Assembly: GCA_036733965.1 (NCBI GenBank) | Contig: DAIMZL010000025.1 | Span: 1-32,992, forward strand | Length of the DNA stretch: 32,992 nt | From: JAEXOD01 sp937930275 | GTDB taxonomy: Bacteria; Bacteroidota; Ignavibacteria; Ignavibacteriales; Melioribacteraceae | Direction of reading: 5' to 3' | Shown: in pieces, positions 30,633-32,992 of the stretch | How positions within the stretch are numbered: the first letter of the stretch is position 1 | Layout of the letters: each line of letters opens with the position of its first letter | The notes under the pieces: model-generated | Database searches by the model: none | What the model saw: the letters and a program-made list of their open reading frames with translations, nothing else | Told to the model about the DNA's origin: nothing | Made by a program: the position numbers and the translations under genes

Positions 30633-32992
30633 ATGATTGAATTATCAATAAAAAGACCCTTAATTGTTTTTGTAATGTTTGCATTAATTGCATTAGCCGG
30701 CGTAATAACCTATATGCAGTTAAATATAAATTTGGTGCCTAAATTTGAAAATAACATTATTACTATAACAACAATTTATCCGGGAGCTTCGGCCGTTGAA
30801 GTTGAAAGTTCGGTAACAAAAAAAATTGAAGATGCCGTTTCCAGCTTAGAAAATATTGATAGAATTAAATCTGTATCGGCAGAAGGGTATCAATATACTA
30901 CAATTGAGTTAAAAAGTACGGCTGATGTTAATATATCGTTGCAAGATGCTCAAAGAAAAGTTAACGCAATAATGGCAGATTTACCGGAAGATGTTAAAAT
31001 TCCGACTCTTAGTAAAATATCCATGGATGAAATGCCGGTAATGAATATTGCCTCATTTTCCAAGTTAAAACCAACAGAGTTTTACAAGTTAATGGAAGAT
31101 AAAATACAACCTCATCTATCAAAATTACAAGGAGTTGGAGCAATAAAACTAATAGGCGGAACAAAAAGAGAAATTAATGTTGCAATTGACCAAGATAAAT
31201 TAAAATCTTATAATTTGTCAATCTTGCAGGTTCAGGGAGCAATTCAAAAAGCAAATATGGATTTTCCTACAGGAAGAGTAGAAGACGATAACACAAGATA
31301 TACAGTAAGGTTATCGGCTAAATATATATCGCTTGAGCAGCTTAAAAATACATTAATAGCTATTAATAATGACGGAAGCAAAATATATATAAAAGATATT
31401 GCAGAAGTTACGGACGGTACAAAAGAAGTGACTACCGAAAGCCGACTAAACGGAACTTCTACAATAGGAATTCAAATCACAAAACAATCCGATGCAAATG
31501 CAGTTAAAGTATGCAATTTGGTAAAAGAGGAATTAAAAAAGATTGAGGAGGAATATAAATCAAGCGGATTGGAATTTGATATTGCTACGGATACTTCGGT
31601 TTATACAATGGACTCGGTAAATGCGGTTGTAGAAGATTTGGTACTTGCAATAATAATTGTATCCTTAATATGTTTTATATTTCTACATAGCCCTCGTTCG
31701 GCAATGATAGTAATGGTTGCCGTACCGCTTTCTATGATGCCCGCTTTTACGTTTTTGTATTTATTCGATTATTCGCTAAACGTAATGTCTTTAATGGCAT
31801 TATCTTTAGCCGTAGGTATTTTGGTGGATGATTCCATTGTGGTTGTAGAAAATATTTTTAGACATCTGGAAATGGGGAAAAGTAAATTACAAGCAGCAAT
31901 TGAAGGAAGTAAACAAATTTTTTACACGGCAACATCAATTACGCTTGTTATTGTTTCCGTGTTTTTGCCTCTTTCGCTTACTGGGGGAATAATCGGTAAT
32001 ATATTAAAAGAGTTTTCTCTACCGTTAATTGTCTCTACATTGGCAAGTTTGCTTGTATCTTTTTCTTTAACTCCGCTATTGTTATCGAAATTTGCAAAAT
32101 TAAGTGAAGAAAATAATAACTCGCTTAGTCATAAATTTTCCGTAAAATTTGAAGTAGTTTTTGAAAGAGTAAAAAACATATACTCCGAGTTTTTGGAATG
32201 GTCAATTAATAACAGGAAAAAAGTTTATACGGTAGTGGGAGTATTGTTTATTGGCGCTTTTTTATTAGTGGGAGCCGGATTTATAGGTGCCAATTTTATG
32301 CCTGAAACCGACCAAAGCGAGTTGGTTTTGACTGTTGAAATGCCTCCTCAAATTACTATATATGAAAATAATTTGATTGCAAGGAAAATTGAAACATATT
32401 TACTTAGAAATCCGAAAATTACAAAAGTAATAACAAGCATAGGGCAATCAAGTTCGGCATTAGCTACTTCAACTAAAAATAATATTGCACAGTTTACGGT
32501 AAAAACGGTAGAAAAGAAAGATAGAAACTTTACCGTAAAGGAGTTTGGTGAGGAACTAAAAAATGAAATATTAGCTACGATACCGGGTATTAAGGTTAGA
32601 AGTGCTCCTACAACATTATTGGGTAGTGGTGCTACAGAAGCAGCAATAGAATTTTCAGTTAGAGGTACGGATATAGCTTTACTTGATTCTACAGCCGCAT
32701 TAGTGATGGAAGTAATGAAAAAAACAGCAGGAACGGTTGACGTAAAATTTTCTATTGATGATCCAAAACCGGAAGTTTCAATTCAAATAAATAGAGCAAA
32801 AATGGAAGAACTTGGATTATCCGTTGCAGATGTAGGAGCAACGCTAAGAACTGCATTAGCCGGTAATACAGATTCAAAGTATAAAGAAGGTTCGTATGAA
32901 TATGACATTAATATTCAGTTTGATAGTTTTGATAGACAAAATATAGAAAATATTGCGGCAATTACATTTATCAATAAATTTGGTAAATCGGT
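30633..32992 (+). CDS. RND-family efflux pump, inner-membrane subunit (3' end outside window)
   Basis: The frame is open from ATG 30633 to the window end, giving the first ~786 residues of a ~1000-residue AcrB/MdtB-type pump. The N-terminus MIELSIKRPLIVFVMFALIA is the first membrane helix, followed by IYPGASAVEVESSVTKKIED and the porter domain. Helix 4 has GILVDDSIVVVEN with the proton-relay pair Asp399-Asp400. Then come the inter-half helices and the second porter half (FIGANFMPETDQSELVLTVE). A GAGG site is 8 bases upstream. It uses the proton gradient to expel drugs, metals or other compounds via the adaptor and TolC-like channel. The presence of the lysine of helix 10 cannot be checked here. 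Confidence 0.94.
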   Translation, partial: MIELSIKRPLIVFVMFALIALAGVITYMQLNINLVPKFENNIITITTIYPGASAVEVESSVTKKIEDAVSSLENIDRIKSVSAEGYQYTTIELKSTADVNISLQDAQRKVNAIMADLPEDVKIPTLSKISMDEMPVMNIASFSKLKPTEFYKLMEDKIQPHLSKLQGVGAIKLIGGTKREINVAIDQDKLKSYNLSILQVQGAIQKANMDFPTGRVEDDNTRYTVRLSAKYISLEQLKNTLIAINNDGSKIYIKDIAEVTDGTKEVTTESRLNGTSTIGIQITKQSDANAVKVCNLVKEELKKIEEEYKSSGLEFDIATDTSVYTMDSVNAVVEDLVLAIIIVSLICFIFLHSPRSAMIVMVAVPLSMMPAFTFLYLFDYSLNVMSLMALSLAVGILVDDSIVVVENIFRHLEMGKSKLQAAIEGSKQIFYTATSITLVIVSVFLPLSLTGGIIGNILKEFSLPLIVSTLASLLVSFSLTPLLLSKFAKLSEENNNSLSHKFSVKFEVVFERVKNIYSEFLEWSINNRKKVYTVVGVLFIGAFLLVGAGFIGANFMPETDQSELVLTVEMPPQITIYENNLIARKIETYLLRNPKITKVITSIGQSSSALATSTKNNIAQFTVKTVEKKDRNFTVKEFGEELKNEILATIPGIKVRSAPTTLLGSGATEAAIEFSVRGTDIALLDSTAALVMEVMKKTAGTVDVKFSIDDPKPEVSIQINRAKMEELGLSVADVGATLRTALAGNTDSKYKEGSYEYDINIQFDSFDRQNIENIAAITFINKFGKS

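Noticed and set aside
1..32992. CRISPR arrays, tRNA/rRNA genes, prophage or insertion sequences.
   Set aside because: No regularly spaced repeats, cloverleaf-like segments, transposase or phage genes were seen on reading both strands. Short palindromes are the only repeat signal apart from the assembly duplicates.

Overview
The window is AT-rich (roughly one third G+C by eye) and comes from a draft assembly: it holds four runs of exactly 100 N. Gene content and signals point to the Bacteroidota/Ignavibacteriota (FCB) side of the bacteria. The evidence is a TonB-dependent receptor, a Bacteroidetes-style fused lycopene cyclase in a crt operon, DUF6132, and promoter-like TTTG-N19/20-TAnnTTTG pairs upstream of rpsT and the TonB receptor. 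Other genes have clear sigma-70-like or sigma-54 promoters, so the placement is an inference and not a firm taxon call.

Layout. 1-2784 (+): tail of a short-chain dehydrogenase, an NCS2-type purine/nucleobase permease, a yeast-like cytosine deaminase, and an OsmC-family protein and a queuosine-precursor transporter, both cut by a gap. 2785-3236 has no gene but carries palindromic repeat remnants. 3237-6670 (-): methyltransferase, six-TPR protein, DUF2203, then a thiol-redox group (membrane-anchored TlpA-like oxidoreductase, DUF1858, DUF6132). 6837-12077 (+): a protein with an internal duplication and no recognised family, a HAD hydrolase, a nucleoside-diphosphate-sugar epimerase-like protein, a thioredoxin-like protein lacking the first active-site cysteine, a thioredoxin reductase with an altered cofactor motif, and a small nitroreductase. 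12339-14162 is a TonB-dependent receptor. 14240-19003 (-): secreted CBM9-like protein, ribosomal protein S20, a NatA/NatB-type ABC exporter, Leu/Phe-tRNA-protein transferase and a CBS-pair protein.

19167-24170 (+) is a compact carotenoid operon with overlapping genes: crtI, crtB, an unknown exported helical protein, a fused lycopene cyclase, and a CrtD-type desaturase. Together they could turn geranylgeranyl diphosphate into a cyclised carotenoid with extra desaturation. They are followed by a cysteine-rich DUF116 protein behind a pair of palindromic operator-like sites, and a DUF4440 protein.

25982-32992 is the best-defined regulatory unit. A FhlA-like sigma-54 activator is divergent from a TolC / membrane-fusion / RND efflux operon. 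A consensus -24/-12 promoter and two upstream TGCTTA-type repeats lie between them. The RND pump gene runs off the right end.

Two of the four N gaps (10518-10617 and 24301-24400) are flanked by identical 55-base copies, so they are almost certainly unmerged contig overlaps with no missing sequence. Collapsing the first restores one uninterrupted 318-residue thioredoxin reductase. The other two gaps remove real coding sequence.
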